DNA of 64,000 bases from Shinella daejeonensis (lineage in GTDB: Bacteria; Pseudomonadota; Alphaproteobacteria; Rhizobiales; Rhizobiaceae): positions 1,116,001 to 1,180,000 of the forward strand of contig NZ_JAHWXY010000001.1 of NCBI RefSeq assembly GCF_024281235.1, in the 5' to 3' direction. Of the stretch, positions 9,440-20,816 are shown piece after piece. Within the stretch, counting starts at the first letter, position 1. The number at the start of each line of letters is the position of its first letter. A model generated the notes under the pieces. The model had not been told where the DNA came from, did no database searches, and worked only from the letters and a program-made list of their open reading frames with translations. The position numbers were made by a program, and so were the translations under genes.

Positions 9440-10308
9440 TCGCCATCCTGACGGAACCCTTCGATTACGGCTACATGATCAACGCCATGTGGGTCAGCGC
9501 GCTGGTCGGCTGCATCTGCGGCTTCCTGTCCGCCTATCTGATGCTCAAGGGCTGGTCGCTGATCGGGGACGCCCTTTCCCATTCGATCGTGCCGGGCGTC
9601 GCCGGCGCCTATATGCTCGGCCTGCCCTTCGCCGCCGGCGCCTTTCTTTCCGGGGGCCTTGCGGCCGCCGCCATGCTATTCCTCAACCGGGCGACCCGGC
9701 TCAAGGAAGACGCGATCATCGGTATGATCTTCTCTTCGTTTTTCGGCCTCGGCCTGTTCATGGTTTCGATCTCGCCGACGGCGGTCAACATCCAGACCAT
9801 CGTGCTCGGCAATATCCTCGCCATCACGCCGGAGGACATCGTGCAGCTTTCCATCATCGGGGCGGTGACGCTCGTCGTCCTGCTGCTCAAGTGGAAAGAC
9901 CTGATGGTCACCTTCTTCGACCAGAGCCATGCCCGCTCCGTCGGCCTCAACGTCACGGGCCTGAAGATCCTCTTCTTCACCCTGCTCAGCGCCTCCACGG
10001 TCGCCGCCATGCAGACGGTCGGCGCGTTTCTCGTCGTCGCCATGGTGGTGACGCCGGGCGCGACGGCCTATCTTCTCACCGATCGTTTCCAGCGCCTTGT
10101 GATCATCGCCGCCGCCCTCGGCGCCAGCACGAGCCTTGTCGGCGCCTATCTGTCCTATTTTCTCGACGGCGCGACCGGCGGCATCATCGTCGTGCTACAG
10201 ACGGCGATCTTCCTTTCGGCCTTTTTCTTCGCCCCGAAGCACGGGCTCCTCGCCACCCGGCGCAAGGGACGCCGCGCGCTTTCCGTCCCGGAGGCCGTCG
10301 AACCATGA
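9436..10308 (+). CDS. sitC: manganese/iron ABC transporter permease SitC
   Basis: This 290-aa ABC-3 family permease has about eight membrane helices. The family core ([21 protein letters not shown]) is near the N-terminus and the coupling helix region is [18 protein letters not shown]. It starts with GTG at 9436, overlapping the sitB stop (GTGA); the frame is open further upstream, but that region lies inside sitB and encodes arginine-rich nonsense. It forms a heterodimer with SitD. Confidence 0.92.
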   Translation: MIAILTEPFDYGYMINAMWVSALVGCICGFLSAYLMLKGWSLIGDALSHSIVPGVAGAYMLGLPFAAGAFLSGGLAAAAMLFLNRATRLKEDAIIGMIFSSFFGLGLFMVSISPTAVNIQTIVLGNILAITPEDIVQLSIIGAVTLVVLLLKWKDLMVTFFDQSHARSVGLNVTGLKILFFTLLSASTVAAMQTVGAFLVVAMVVTPGATAYLLTDRFQRLVIIAAALGASTSLVGAYLSYFLDGATGGIIVVLQTAIFLSAFFFAPKHGLLATRRKGRRALSVPEAVEP

Positions 10309-11147
10309 ACGACACGCTGGCGCTTGCGCTGATGCCCTTTCAGCTTGCCTTCATGCAGAACGCCTTCCTAGTGACGCTGACGATCGCCGTGCCGATGGCT
10401 CTGCTCTCCTGCTATCTCGTCTTGAAGGGCTGGTCGCTGATGGGCGATGCGGTCTCCCATGCGGTGCTGCCGGGTGTGGTGATCGCCTATATGATCGGCC
10501 TGCCGCTGGCGATCGGCGCCTTCGTCGCCGGTCTCGTCTGCGCGCTTGCCGCCGGCTACCTCAAGGACAACAGCCGGGTGAAGGAGGATACGGTCCTCGG
10601 CATCGTCTTTTCCGGCATGTTCGCCCTCGGCCTCGTGCTCTACGTGAAGATCGAAGCGGACGTCCATCTCGACCATATCCTCTTCGGCGACATGCTGGGC
10701 ATCACCCTCGCCGATCTCGCCGGGACGGGGGGGATCGCCCTTTTGTCCGCGGCCTTCATCCTGTTCTTCCGCAAGGACCTGCTGGTGCAGGCCTTCGACC
10801 GCCGGCACGCCGCCGCAATCGGCCTGCCGGTCCGGCTGCTGCATTACGGACTTCTCGCCGTGATCTCGCTGGTGGTGGTCGGCGCGCTGAAGGCGGTGGG
10901 CATCATCCTCGCCGTCGCCATGCTGGTCGCGCCGGGAGCGATCGCCGCGCTTCTCACCCGGCGTTTCACCACGATGCTCGCCGTTGCGGTCGCCGTTGCG
11001 ACCGGCGCCTCGTTCTGCGGCATCTATCTCGCCTTCTTCATCGACAGCGCTCCCGCGCCGACCATCGTGCTGCTGCTGGCGGGGCTCTTCACGCTCGCCT
11101 TCCTGCGGCAGGCGCTTCTGGCCCGCCGCATCGCCCGCTCCTCCTGA
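10305..11147 (+). CDS. sitD: manganese/iron ABC transporter permease SitD
   Basis: This 280-aa protein is the second ABC-3 permease of the operon, paralogous to SitC (compare LVLKGWSLMGDAVSHAVLPGV). It begins with ATG overlapping the sitC stop codon. The last gene of sitABCD, it is followed by an 80-bp gap before an unrelated FAD oxidase. Two distinct permeases per transporter is the usual arrangement for Sit/Yfe systems. Confidence 0.92.
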   Translation: MNDTLALALMPFQLAFMQNAFLVTLTIAVPMALLSCYLVLKGWSLMGDAVSHAVLPGVVIAYMIGLPLAIGAFVAGLVCALAAGYLKDNSRVKEDTVLGIVFSGMFALGLVLYVKIEADVHLDHILFGDMLGITLADLAGTGGIALLSAAFILFFRKDLLVQAFDRRHAAAIGLPVRLLHYGLLAVISLVVVGALKAVGIILAVAMLVAPGAIAALLTRRFTTMLAVAVAVATGASFCGIYLAFFIDSAPAPTIVLLLAGLFTLAFLRQALLARRIARSS

Positions 11148-11226
11148 CGAGCCGCCGGCGCTCGGTCGACATCGCTTTTCTTTCCGTCTATCGTCCGGCG
11201 CAATCGGAAACGGCACGGCTTTTCTC

Positions 11227-12468
11227 ATGGCGAATACAGCGATCATCGGCGGCGGCATCATCGGCTGCGCCATTGCCCTCCACCTTCTGGAAAACGGCCA
11301 CACGGTGACCGTCATCGAGCGTGACGCCGGCGGCCTTTCGGCCTCCGTCGGCAATGCCGGCATCCTCGCCGCACCGGAAATCGATCCGCTGGCGCGGCCC
11401 GAAATGCTGCTTTCCGCACCGAAGTGGCTGCTCGACCCGCTGGGCCCCCTGTCGCTACGCTGGCAAGACCTGCCGGCGCTCACCCCCTGGCTGCTGCGCT
11501 TCCTGCTGTCGATGCGCCCCGCCCGCACGGCCGCCGCGCGTTCCGCCCTGCTCTATCTGATGAAGACGGCGGAGGCCGACCACCTGAAGATGGGCGCCAT
11601 GGCCGGCATCTCCGGTCACATCCGCAGAACCGGCGCGCTGACGATCTTCGACACCGCCGCCGCCCGCGACAAGGCGTTTTCCGGCGACGAGGCGAATGCG
11701 CGCCTGCTCGGCAACAATGTCGAAAAGCTCGACGTGACGGAAGCCCGCCGCCGCATTCCGGCGCTGAGGGGCGACTTCGCCGGAGCGATCTTCAACGACG
11801 GCTATCAGACCTTCGAATATCCCCTGACGCTATTGCGCCGGCTGCAAGGCGTCCTGCGCGAGCGCGCCACGCTCGTCGACGCCGCCGTCTCCTCGGTGGA
11901 ACAGGCAAGAGACGGCATCGTCGTCGTCACGGAAGCCGGCAAGCGCCTTCCCTTCGACCGGATCGCCATCGCCTCCGGCATCTGGTCGCGCCGTTTCGTC
12001 GCCGATCTCGGGCTGAAAGTGCATCTGGAAACCGAGCGCGGCTACAACACCACCTTCGTCGACCCTGCCGTGACGCTGGAAATGCCGGTCTTTTTCGCCG
12101 AGCACGGCTTTGCCGCCACGCCCTTCGAAAAAGCGCTGCGCATCGGCGGCGCGGTGGAACTGGCGCGGCCGGAAGCGCCGGCCAATTATGCCCGCGCCGC
12201 CGCCATGCGCCGCAGGATGCGCCGCTATGTCCCCGACCTGCCGGAAGAAGGCGGAACGGAATGGATGGGCCGCCGGCCCTCCACGCCCGATTCCCTGCCG
12301 GTGATCGGCCTGCATCCGCGCGATCCGCGCATCGCCTTCGCCTTCGGCCACGGCCATCTCGGGCTGACGCTTGCGGCCACGACCGGCCGGCACGTCGCCC
12401 GCCTGCTCGACGGCGAAAACGACACGGCGCTCGCTCCCTTCTCGATCTCCCGCTTCGGCGCCGGATAA
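11227..12468 (+). CDS. FAD-dependent D-amino-acid dehydrogenase-like oxidoreductase (DadA/DAO family)
   Basis: This 413-aa flavoprotein has the N-terminal dinucleotide fold AIIGGGIIGCAIALHLLENGH and the ribose-binding ERD about 20 residues later. Its C-terminal FAD motif is MGRRPSTPDSLPVIG then GHGHLGLTLAATTGR, typical of D-amino-acid dehydrogenases and related amine oxidases. It would deaminate a D-amino acid or secondary amine and pass electrons to quinone or oxygen. No alanine racemase or Lrp regulator is adjacent, so the DadA name is not justified. It could be co-transcribed with sitD but has no functional tie to it. Confidence 0.82.
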   Translation: MANTAIIGGGIIGCAIALHLLENGHTVTVIERDAGGLSASVGNAGILAAPEIDPLARPEMLLSAPKWLLDPLGPLSLRWQDLPALTPWLLRFLLSMRPARTAAARSALLYLMKTAEADHLKMGAMAGISGHIRRTGALTIFDTAAARDKAFSGDEANARLLGNNVEKLDVTEARRRIPALRGDFAGAIFNDGYQTFEYPLTLLRRLQGVLRERATLVDAAVSSVEQARDGIVVVTEAGKRLPFDRIAIASGIWSRRFVADLGLKVHLETERGYNTTFVDPAVTLEMPVFFAEHGFAATPFEKALRIGGAVELARPEAPANYARAAAMRRRMRRYVPDLPEEGGTEWMGRRPSTPDSLPVIGLHPRDPRIAFAFGHGHLGLTLAATTGRHVARLLDGENDTALAPFSISRFGAG

Positions 12469-12473
12469 TCCGG

Positions 12474-13163
12474 TCAGACCGGTTCGGCCGGCAACTGCCA
12501 GTCGATCGGCCTGCGGCCGTGCTCGACGAGAAAGGCATTGGCTTTGGAGAACGGCCGGGAGCCGAAGAAACCGTTGTGCGCCGAAAGCGGCGAGGGATGC
12601 GGCGAGCGCAGGACGAGGTGGCGGCTGCGATCGACGAAGGCGGCCTTCTTCTGTGCGTAAGCGCCCCACAGGATGAAGACGACGGGCTTTTCCTGCTCGT
12701 TCACGGCACGGATCACCGCATCGGTGAAGCGCTCCCAGCCCTGTCCCTGATGCGAGGCGGCACGGCCCATCTCCACCGTCAGAACGCTGTTGAGCAAGAG
12801 CACGCCCTGGCGCGCCCAATGTTCGAGAAAACCGTGACGGGCGGGCGGAATACCGAGATCCTGCTGCAATTCCTTGTAGATATTGACCAGCGACGGCGGG
12901 ATGCGCACGCCCGGCTGAACGGAAAAACACAGGCCATGCGCCTGTCCCTCGCCATGATAGGGATCCTGCCCGAGGATGACGACGCGCACCTCGTCGAGCG
13001 GCGTCAGGTCCAGCGCCCGGAAATATTCCGCTCCCTTCGGAAAGATACGCCGGCCCGCCGCCTTCTGCTCCATCAGGAAGGTCTTGAGGGCGCCCATATG
13101 GGGACTGGAGAATTCCGCCGAAAGCGGCGCTTTCCAGCTTTCGCCGATCTTCACCTCCGCCAT
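12474..13163 (-). CDS. ung: uracil-DNA glycosylase, family 1
   Basis: This 229-aa enzyme removes uracil from DNA to begin base excision repair. The water-activating loop [18 protein letters not shown] and the minor-groove intercalation loop [14 protein letters not shown] are fully conserved. ATG 13163 follows AGGGAGACGGCG; an ATG 57 bp further upstream would add a serine/arginine tail that runs into a repeat element. The gene ends 6 bp from the convergent FAD oxidase gene. Confidence 0.96.
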   Translation of the reverse strand: MAEVKIGESWKAPLSAEFSSPHMGALKTFLMEQKAAGRRIFPKGAEYFRALDLTPLDEVRVVILGQDPYHGEGQAHGLCFSVQPGVRIPPSLVNIYKELQQDLGIPPARHGFLEHWARQGVLLLNSVLTVEMGRAASHQGQGWERFTDAVIRAVNEQEKPVVFILWGAYAQKKAAFVDRSRHLVLRSPHPSPLSAHNGFFGSRPFSKANAFLVEHGRRPIDWQLPAEPV

Positions 13164-13195
13164 CGCCGTCTCCCTTTCCAAGCTGGAAGGCAATC

Positions 13196-13246
13196 TAGAG
13201 CGGGATAGGGAAAAGTGCAAAGCGGCTTTCCGCCCTTCCCGCTCTA
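13196..13246. repeat. rhizobial palindromic intergenic element
   Basis: This is a 51-bp imperfect palindrome: TAGAGCGGGA at the left end, TCCCGCTCTA at the right, with GGAAAAGTGCAAAGCGGCTTTCC as the core. I recognise the same layout as a very common dispersed repeat of Rhizobiaceae intergenic regions. It lies 32 bp upstream of ung and could form a large hairpin at the beginning of its transcript. Confidence 0.7.
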
Positions 13247-13329
13247 TCCCCTTGGAATCGATCGCGCTTGTGAAGTGGCGCGCAACGACGCCGGCACGCG
13301 CCTGCCTGCCCGGCCTTGCCGGGGAACCG

Positions 13330-14496
13330 TCAGGAAACGCCGCAAACGCGAAGGAAGCTTTTCATCCGTTCCGCCGCCAGGTCCGGCCTGTCGAGCACAT
13401 CGGCGCGGTCGGCGAGGCGGAAGACATCCACGTAATGCAGGAGACCGCGCGCCGACTGCATGCCCGCCGGCATGGTGAAATGCGCCTGATGGCCGTTGAG
13501 CCAGGCCAGGAAGACGACGCCGGCCTTGTAATATTGCGTCGGCGCCTCGAAGATTTTTCGCGACAGGGGCACGGTCGGCGCGATGACGGAGCGGAACGTG
13601 GCGGCGTCACCGGCGGCGAGCGCCGCCAGAGCCCGCGAGGCCTGCGGTGCGACGGCATCGAAAATGCCGAGCAGCGCATGGCTGTACGCCTTGCCATCCC
13701 CCTCGATCAATTCCGCATAGTTGAAGTCGTCGCCGGTAAAGCAGAGAACGCCCTCGGGAAGCCGGCCGCGCAGCGCGACTTCCTTCCCGTTGTCGAGAAG
13801 CGAGATCTTTATGCCTTCGACCTTGTCGCGGTTCTCCGCGATGATCGAAAGCACCGTTTCGAGCGCCTGTTCGAAGGCCTCCGATCCCCAGTAGCCCTTC
13901 AGCTGCGGGTCGAACATGTCACCGAGCCAGTGCAGCACCACCTTGTCCTTCGTCTGGCGAAGGATATGGCCATAGACCTTGCGATAATCGTCCGGCGAGG
14001 CCCCGATACGGGCAAGCGCCCGGCTCGCCATCAGGACCGCCCGGCCGCCGTGCTTCTCCACGAAGCCGACCTGCTCTTCATAGGCCGCGATCACATCGTC
14101 GAGCGATCGGGCGTCGGCGGGCGACAGATGGTCGGTCCCCGCCCCGCAGGCCAGATCCGCGCCCGGAACGGTGCGCGCCTCGGCCAGCGAACGGCGGATC
14201 AGCTCCTGCGCGCCGGCCCAGTCGAGCCCCATGCCGCGCTGCGCCGTGTCCATCGCCTCGGCGATGCGAAAGCCGAGCGACCAGAGATGATGCCGAAACG
14301 CAAGCGTGCTCTCCCAGTCGATGGCCGGCGTCTCCCAGGGTTTCCGCTCGCGCAGCGGATCGGAGACGACATGAGCGGCGGCATAGGCAATGCGGTTGAA
14401 GACCGGCACAGCGGCCGGGCGCGCCGTGGGCACGCCGACGAGACGGTAGGCTTCAAGACCGCCATCGGCGCAAGGCAGGGAAAGGCTGATCGGCAT
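13330..14496 (-). CDS. DUF993 family protein, DHDPS/KDG-aldolase-like TIM barrel
   Basis: This 388-aa protein is of the DUF993 family, distantly related to dihydrodipicolinate synthase. The segment GIKISLLD (about two thirds in) places a lysine where DHDPS-type enzymes form their Schiff base, and [16 protein letters not shown] corresponds to the downstream glycine/aspartate loop. This suggests an aldolase, lyase or dehydratase acting on a keto-acid-like intermediate; the actual substrate is unknown. It is transcribed divergently from the LacI regulator, and a copy of that regulator's probable operator lies 36 bp before its start. Confidence 0.78.
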   Translation of the reverse strand: MPISLSLPCADGGLEAYRLVGVPTARPAAVPVFNRIAYAAAHVVSDPLRERKPWETPAIDWESTLAFRHHLWSLGFRIAEAMDTAQRGMGLDWAGAQELIRRSLAEARTVPGADLACGAGTDHLSPADARSLDDVIAAYEEQVGFVEKHGGRAVLMASRALARIGASPDDYRKVYGHILRQTKDKVVLHWLGDMFDPQLKGYWGSEAFEQALETVLSIIAENRDKVEGIKISLLDNGKEVALRGRLPEGVLCFTGDDFNYAELIEGDGKAYSHALLGIFDAVAPQASRALAALAAGDAATFRSVIAPTVPLSRKIFEAPTQYYKAGVVFLAWLNGHQAHFTMPAGMQSARGLLHYVDVFRLADRADVLDRPDLAAERMKSFLRVCGVS

Positions 14497-14532
14497 GGTG
14501 TCCTCCCGAAGGTTTCCAGGGTCAATAATTTA

Positions 14533-14547
14533 GATCGTTCCAAATTT
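14533..14547. promoter_or_regulatory. LacI-family operator copy 1 (DUF993 side)
   Basis: GATCGTTCCAAATTT here is the exact reverse complement of bases 14789-14803. The core is a near-palindrome around a central CG (TNGATCGTTCCAA), the usual shape of LacI/GalR operators. It lies about 36 bp upstream of the minus-strand start at 14496. Confidence 0.75.
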
Positions 14548-14783
14548 CAAGAGTGAATCCTGGGAAACCCCGCAAGGTGAGCGCGAAACAGAGAACACTG
14601 GACAGGACAGGATACCGCCTTCCCCTCTCCGCATTTCCCGCAGTCCAGCGGCATAAATCACGCAATTCAGGGAAATTCACGCCTTTCCATGAATCGGGAC
14701 GAGCCGGTGCACGACAAGGGGAGGCGCGCACCGGATGACACGGACGCACGACGGCCCTAACGACAAAATCAACCGATACGCCC

Positions 14784-14812
14784 TTGACAAATTTGGAACG
14801 ATCCAATTATCT
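14784..14812 (+). promoter_or_regulatory. promoter of the lacI-afr operon with operator copy 2
   Basis: TTGACA at 14784-14789 serves as -35; a weak -10 (TTATCT) lies 17 bp on. The operator AAATTTGGAACGATC (14789-14803) fills the spacer, and TTGGAACGATCCAA is an almost perfect palindrome. A bound repressor would block RNA polymerase, implying autoregulation of the lacI gene and its operon. Confidence 0.72.
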
Positions 14813-14856
14813 GGCGCCAGAAGCGGGCGAGAGATACCCGCAAAGGGAGGAAGACC

Positions 14857-16901
<2,045 letters not shown>

Positions 16902-16908
16902 AAGAACG

Positions 16909-18522
16909 ATGAACAAGCACATTTCCCCAGAAGCGGCCGCCGCCCTCATCCCCGACGGGGCCGTCGTCTCGGTTTCCTCCTCCTCCGGCCTCGGCTGCCC
17001 CGACCGGGTGCTGGAGGCGATCGGCGCGCGCTTCGACGAGACCGGCCATCCGAAGAACCTGACGACCCTGCATCCCATCGCCGCCGGCGACATGAGCGGT
17101 ATCAAAGGCGTCGACTTCATCGCGAAAAAAGGCCTACTCTCGAAGATCATCGCCGGTTCCTATCCCTCCGGCCCTTCCTCCGCCGAACCGCCGATGATCT
17201 GGCGGATGATCACCGGCAATGAGATCCCGGCCTACAACATCCCGTCCGGCATCCTCTTCGACATGCATCGCGAGGCCGCCGCCAAGCGTCCGGGCGTCAT
17301 CACCAAGGTGGGTCTCGAGACCTTTGTCGATCCGGGCCGCGAGGGCTGCGCCATGAACGCCCTGGCGAGCGCCGAACCGGTAGTGGAAAAGATCACCTTC
17401 GCCGGCGAAAACTGGCTCTATTTCAAGGCCATCGCGCCTCAGGTCGCGATCATCCGTGCTACCACCGCCGACGAGCGCGGCAACCTCACCTATGAGCACG
17501 AAGGCGCCACGCTCGGCGGCCTCGACCAGGCGCTCGCCGCCCGCAACAACGGCGGCATCGTCATCGCACAGGTCAAGCGCATCGCCGAAGCCGGCTCCCT
17601 GAAGCCGCACGACGTGCGCGTACCCGGCACGCTGGTCGATTATATCGTGGTCGACCCGGACCAGAAGCAGACGACGCAGACGCTCTACGATCCCGCCATC
17701 TCCGGCGAGATCTTCCGCCCGCTCGACAGCTTCCGCATGCCGGAATTCAACATCCAGAAGGTCATCGCCCGCCGCGTGGCGCAGGAGCTTGTCGCCGGCA
17801 GCGCCGTCAACCTCGGCTTCGGCATTTCCGCCAATGTCCCGCGCATCCTGATGGAGGAAGGCCTGCACGGCGCCGTGACCTGGGTTATCGAGCAAGGCGC
17901 CGTCGGCGGCGTGCCGCTGCTCGACTTCGCCTTTGGCTGTGCCTCCAATGCCGACGCCTTCGTCCCCTCGCCCTACCAGTTCACCTACTTCCAGGGGGGA
18001 GGCTTCGACGCATCGCTGCTTTCCTTCCTCGAGATCGGCCGCGACGGCTCGGTGAATGTGTCGAAACTCTCCTTCCGGCCGCATGTGACGGCGGGATGCG
18101 GCGGCTTCGTCGACATCACCGCGCGGGCGAAGAAGCTCGTCTTCTCCGGCATGTTCAATGCCGGAGCGAAGCTTGACGTGGCGGAGGGCAAGCTGGTGAT
18201 CGGGAAGGAAGGCAAGCTGAAGAAGCTGGTCGATGCGGTCGAGCATGTCACCTTCTCCGGCCCGCGCGGCGTCGCGCAGGGGCAGGACGTGACCTATGTC
18301 ACCGAGCGTTGCGTGATGAAGCTGACAGCCGAAGGCATCGTCCTCACCGAGATCGCTCCCGGCGTCGACCTTGAGACCCATATCCTCGACCAGTCGGAAT
18401 TCCCGCTGATCGTCGCGCCAGACCTGAAGCTCATGGATGCCGCCCTCTTCAGGCAAGCGCCCATCGGCCTCACCCTGCCGCAAAAGCCGCAGCGCACGCT
18501 GGAAGGAGCCGCCCATGGCTGA
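16909..18522 (+). CDS. acyl-CoA:acetate/3-ketoacid CoA-transferase (YdiF-like, fused alpha-beta)
   Basis: This 537-aa family I CoA-transferase has both halves in one chain. The N-terminal half carries the glycine-rich CoA-binding segment (SGLGCPDRVLEAIG), and the C-terminal half the active-site glutamate in IEQGAVGG (near residue 328), which forms the glutamyl-CoA thioester. It moves CoA between short-chain acyl groups. It lies 7 bp after afr and overlaps the enoyl-CoA hydratase gene by 8 bp, so the cluster seems to process a carboxylic acid as a CoA ester. No substrate can be assigned. Confidence 0.88.
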   Translation: MNKHISPEAAAALIPDGAVVSVSSSSGLGCPDRVLEAIGARFDETGHPKNLTTLHPIAAGDMSGIKGVDFIAKKGLLSKIIAGSYPSGPSSAEPPMIWRMITGNEIPAYNIPSGILFDMHREAAAKRPGVITKVGLETFVDPGREGCAMNALASAEPVVEKITFAGENWLYFKAIAPQVAIIRATTADERGNLTYEHEGATLGGLDQALAARNNGGIVIAQVKRIAEAGSLKPHDVRVPGTLVDYIVVDPDQKQTTQTLYDPAISGEIFRPLDSFRMPEFNIQKVIARRVAQELVAGSAVNLGFGISANVPRILMEEGLHGAVTWVIEQGAVGGVPLLDFAFGCASNADAFVPSPYQFTYFQGGGFDASLLSFLEIGRDGSVNVSKLSFRPHVTAGCGGFVDITARAKKLVFSGMFNAGAKLDVAEGKLVIGKEGKLKKLVDAVEHVTFSGPRGVAQGQDVTYVTERCVMKLTAEGIVLTEIAPGVDLETHILDQSEFPLIVAPDLKLMDAALFRQAPIGLTLPQKPQRTLEGAAHG

Positions 18523-19294
18523 GCCACGCATCCGCATCGCGGTCGACAGTGCGGTCGCGACCATCACCATCGCCCGGCCGGAAAAGCTGAACGCTTTCGA
18601 CATCGACATGCTGAAGGAGCTTTCGGCCGCCTGCGACGCCATCGAGGCCGATGGCGCCATCCGCGTGGCGATCCTTACCGGTAAGGGCAAGGCGTTTTCC
18701 GCCGGAGGCGACATCCGCGCCTGGGCCGGCATGGAGCCGAATGAATTCGGCCATGCCTGGGTGCGCTTCGGCCATCGTGTCTTCGAACGGCTGGCGACGC
18801 TGCGCATGCCGCTGATCGCCGCCATCAATGGTCATGCGCTGGGCGGCGGGCTGGAACTCGCCGCCGCCGCCGATATCCGCATCGCCGAAACGCAGGTGAA
18901 GATCGGCCTGCCGGAAGCCGGTCTCGGCATGGTGCCCGGCTGGTCCGGCACGCAGCGGCTGGTGAAGCGCTTCGGCGCGCAGGCCGTGCGGCGGATGCTG
19001 CTTGGCGGCGAAATATTGTCGCCGGACGAAGCCGTAAACCTCGGCATCGTCGATCTGGTCGTGGAAACGGATACGGCCGTCTCCGCGGCGCATGCCTATG
19101 CGGCGCGGATCGCCGCGCGCGGCCCTGCCGCCACCGAGGTCTCCAAGCTGATGATCGCCGTGGCGAACGGCGAGGACAACGGCGCGGCGGTCGAAGCCCT
19201 CGGCTCGATCCTCGTCGCCAAGACCGGAGACCTGAAGGAAGGCGTCGCCGCCTTCACGGGAAAAAGACCCGCCGATTTCAAGGGAGAATGGTAA
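18515..19294 (+). CDS. enoyl-CoA hydratase/isomerase family protein
   Basis: This 259-aa crotonase-fold enzyme has the oxyanion-hole segment KAFSAGGDIRAW and both catalytic glutamates of hydratases (GHALGGGLELA and LPEAGLGMVPGWSGTQRL), which favours true hydration over dehalogenase- or ligase-type crotonase reactions. The start ATG overlaps the CoA-transferase end and has GGAAGGAG before it. An in-frame upstream start at 18437 lies inside the previous gene and is rejected. Confidence 0.9.
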   Translation: MAEPRIRIAVDSAVATITIARPEKLNAFDIDMLKELSAACDAIEADGAIRVAILTGKGKAFSAGGDIRAWAGMEPNEFGHAWVRFGHRVFERLATLRMPLIAAINGHALGGGLELAAAADIRIAETQVKIGLPEAGLGMVPGWSGTQRLVKRFGAQAVRRMLLGGEILSPDEAVNLGIVDLVVETDTAVSAAHAYAARIAARGPAATEVSKLMIAVANGEDNGAAVEALGSILVAKTGDLKEGVAAFTGKRPADFKGEW

Positions 19295-20796
19295 TGACCG
19301 CTCATGTGAAGCCCAAGGCCCTGACGGACTACAGAACGCGCGATTTCCGCATGCTGATCGACGGCGTCTGGACGGAAGGGACCGGCGTCATCGAGCGCGT
19401 CGCCCCCGGCCATGGCAGCGTGGTCAGCCGCTATCCGGCCGGCACGAAGGCCGACGCCGAACGCGCCATCGCCGCCGCGCGAAAAGCCTTCGACGATGGC
19501 GCCTGGCCGACCATGACGGGCGCCGAGCGCTCGAACGTCCTGCTGAAGGCCGCCGATCTGATCGCCGCCCGCACCGACGAACTCGCCTTCCTCGACGCCG
19601 TCGAGAGCGGCAAGCCGATCTCGCAGGCCAGGGGCGAGCTTGGCGGGGCCGTGGACATCTGGCGCTATGCCGCAGCTCTCGCCCGCGACCTGCACGGCGA
19701 GAGCTACAACACGCTCGGCCAAGGCACGCTCGGCGTGGTGCTGCGCGAGGCGATCGGCGTCGTCTCGATCATCACGCCGTGGAACTTCCCCTTCCTGATC
19801 GTCAGCCAGAAGCTGCCGTTTGCGCTTGCCGCGGGCTGCACGACGGTGGTCAAGCCCTCCGAACTAACGTCCGGCTCGACGCTCGTGCTCGGCGAAATCC
19901 TCATCGAGGCCGGCGTGCCCGCAGGTGTCGTCAACATTGTCACCGGCACCGGCCTGGAGGTCGGCGCGCCGATGACGACCCACCCCGGCGTCGACATGGT
20001 GTCCTTCACCGGCTCGACCGCCGTCGGTCGTCTCACCATGGCCAACGCCGCGCAGACCCTGAAGAAAGTTTCGCTCGAACTGGGTGGCAAGAACCCGCAG
20101 ATCGTCTTCCCCGACGCCAATCTCGATGAATTCATCGATGCCGCCGTCTTCGGCGCCTGGTTCAACGCCGGCGAATGCTGCAACGCAGGATCGCGCCTGA
20201 TCCTGCACAGGTCGATTGCCGGCGAGGTGACGGAGCGCATCGCCGATCTGTCGAAGAAGGTCCGGGTCGGCGATCCGCTCGATCCGCAAACACAGGTCGG
20301 CGCGATCATCACCCCGCAGCATCTGGAGAAGATCGGCGTCTATGTGGACAACGCGGCGAAAGCCGGTGCATCGGTGGCGCTCGGCGGCAAGGCGCTCGAT
20401 CTCGGTCTCGGGCAGTTCATGGGGCCGACGATCCTCTCCGGCGTCACGCCGGACATGGCCGTCGCCCGCGAGGAGGTTTTCGGGCCGGTGCTGTCGGTGC
20501 TGACCTTCGAGACGACCGACGAGGCGACCCATATCGCCAACGCTATCGACTACGGCCTTTCGGCGGGTGTCTGGAGCCGCGATTTCGATACCTGCCTGAC
20601 GATCGGCCGCAAGGTGCGCGCCGGCACGATCTGGATGAACACCTTCATGGACGGCGCGCCCGAACTGCCCTTCGGCGGCTATCGCCAGTCCGGCCTCGGC
20701 CGCGAACTCGGCCGCCATGCGGTGGAGGATTATACCGAGACGAAGACCCTCAACATGCATATGGGATCGCGCACCAACTGGTGGATGCCGCGATGA
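19294..20796 (+). CDS. NAD(P)+-dependent aldehyde dehydrogenase
   Basis: This 500-aa ALDH superfamily member has the cofactor site (TPWNFPF, KPSE), general-base Glu in LELGGK (near 261) and nucleophilic Cys in AGECCNAGSR (near 294). It oxidises an aldehyde to an acid and ends the LacI operon. Two ATGs, at 19288 and 19294, are possible; AGGGAG at 19281-19286 is correctly spaced only for 19294. It converges with the second lacI gene, leaving 20 bp. The aldehyde may be formed by the DUF993 lyase, but this is inference. Confidence 0.9.
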   Translation: MTAHVKPKALTDYRTRDFRMLIDGVWTEGTGVIERVAPGHGSVVSRYPAGTKADAERAIAAARKAFDDGAWPTMTGAERSNVLLKAADLIAARTDELAFLDAVESGKPISQARGELGGAVDIWRYAAALARDLHGESYNTLGQGTLGVVLREAIGVVSIITPWNFPFLIVSQKLPFALAAGCTTVVKPSELTSGSTLVLGEILIEAGVPAGVVNIVTGTGLEVGAPMTTHPGVDMVSFTGSTAVGRLTMANAAQTLKKVSLELGGKNPQIVFPDANLDEFIDAAVFGAWFNAGECCNAGSRLILHRSIAGEVTERIADLSKKVRVGDPLDPQTQVGAIITPQHLEKIGVYVDNAAKAGASVALGGKALDLGLGQFMGPTILSGVTPDMAVAREEVFGPVLSVLTFETTDEATHIANAIDYGLSAGVWSRDFDTCLTIGRKVRAGTIWMNTFMDGAPELPFGGYRQSGLGRELGRHAVEDYTETKTLNMHMGSRTNWWMPR

Positions 20797-20816
20797 ACCG
20801 CGATGCTCCCCTTGCG

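Larger units (their letters stand above)
14497..14856. other. divergent regulatory region between DUF993 gene and lacI-type gene
   Basis: This 360-bp gap carries no credible gene on either strand. It holds the two LacI-type operators listed separately, one at each end, and thus two opposed promoters. The distance between operators (256 bp centre to centre, roughly 24 helical turns) would allow looping by a tetrameric repressor; that is inference. Confidence 0.7.
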
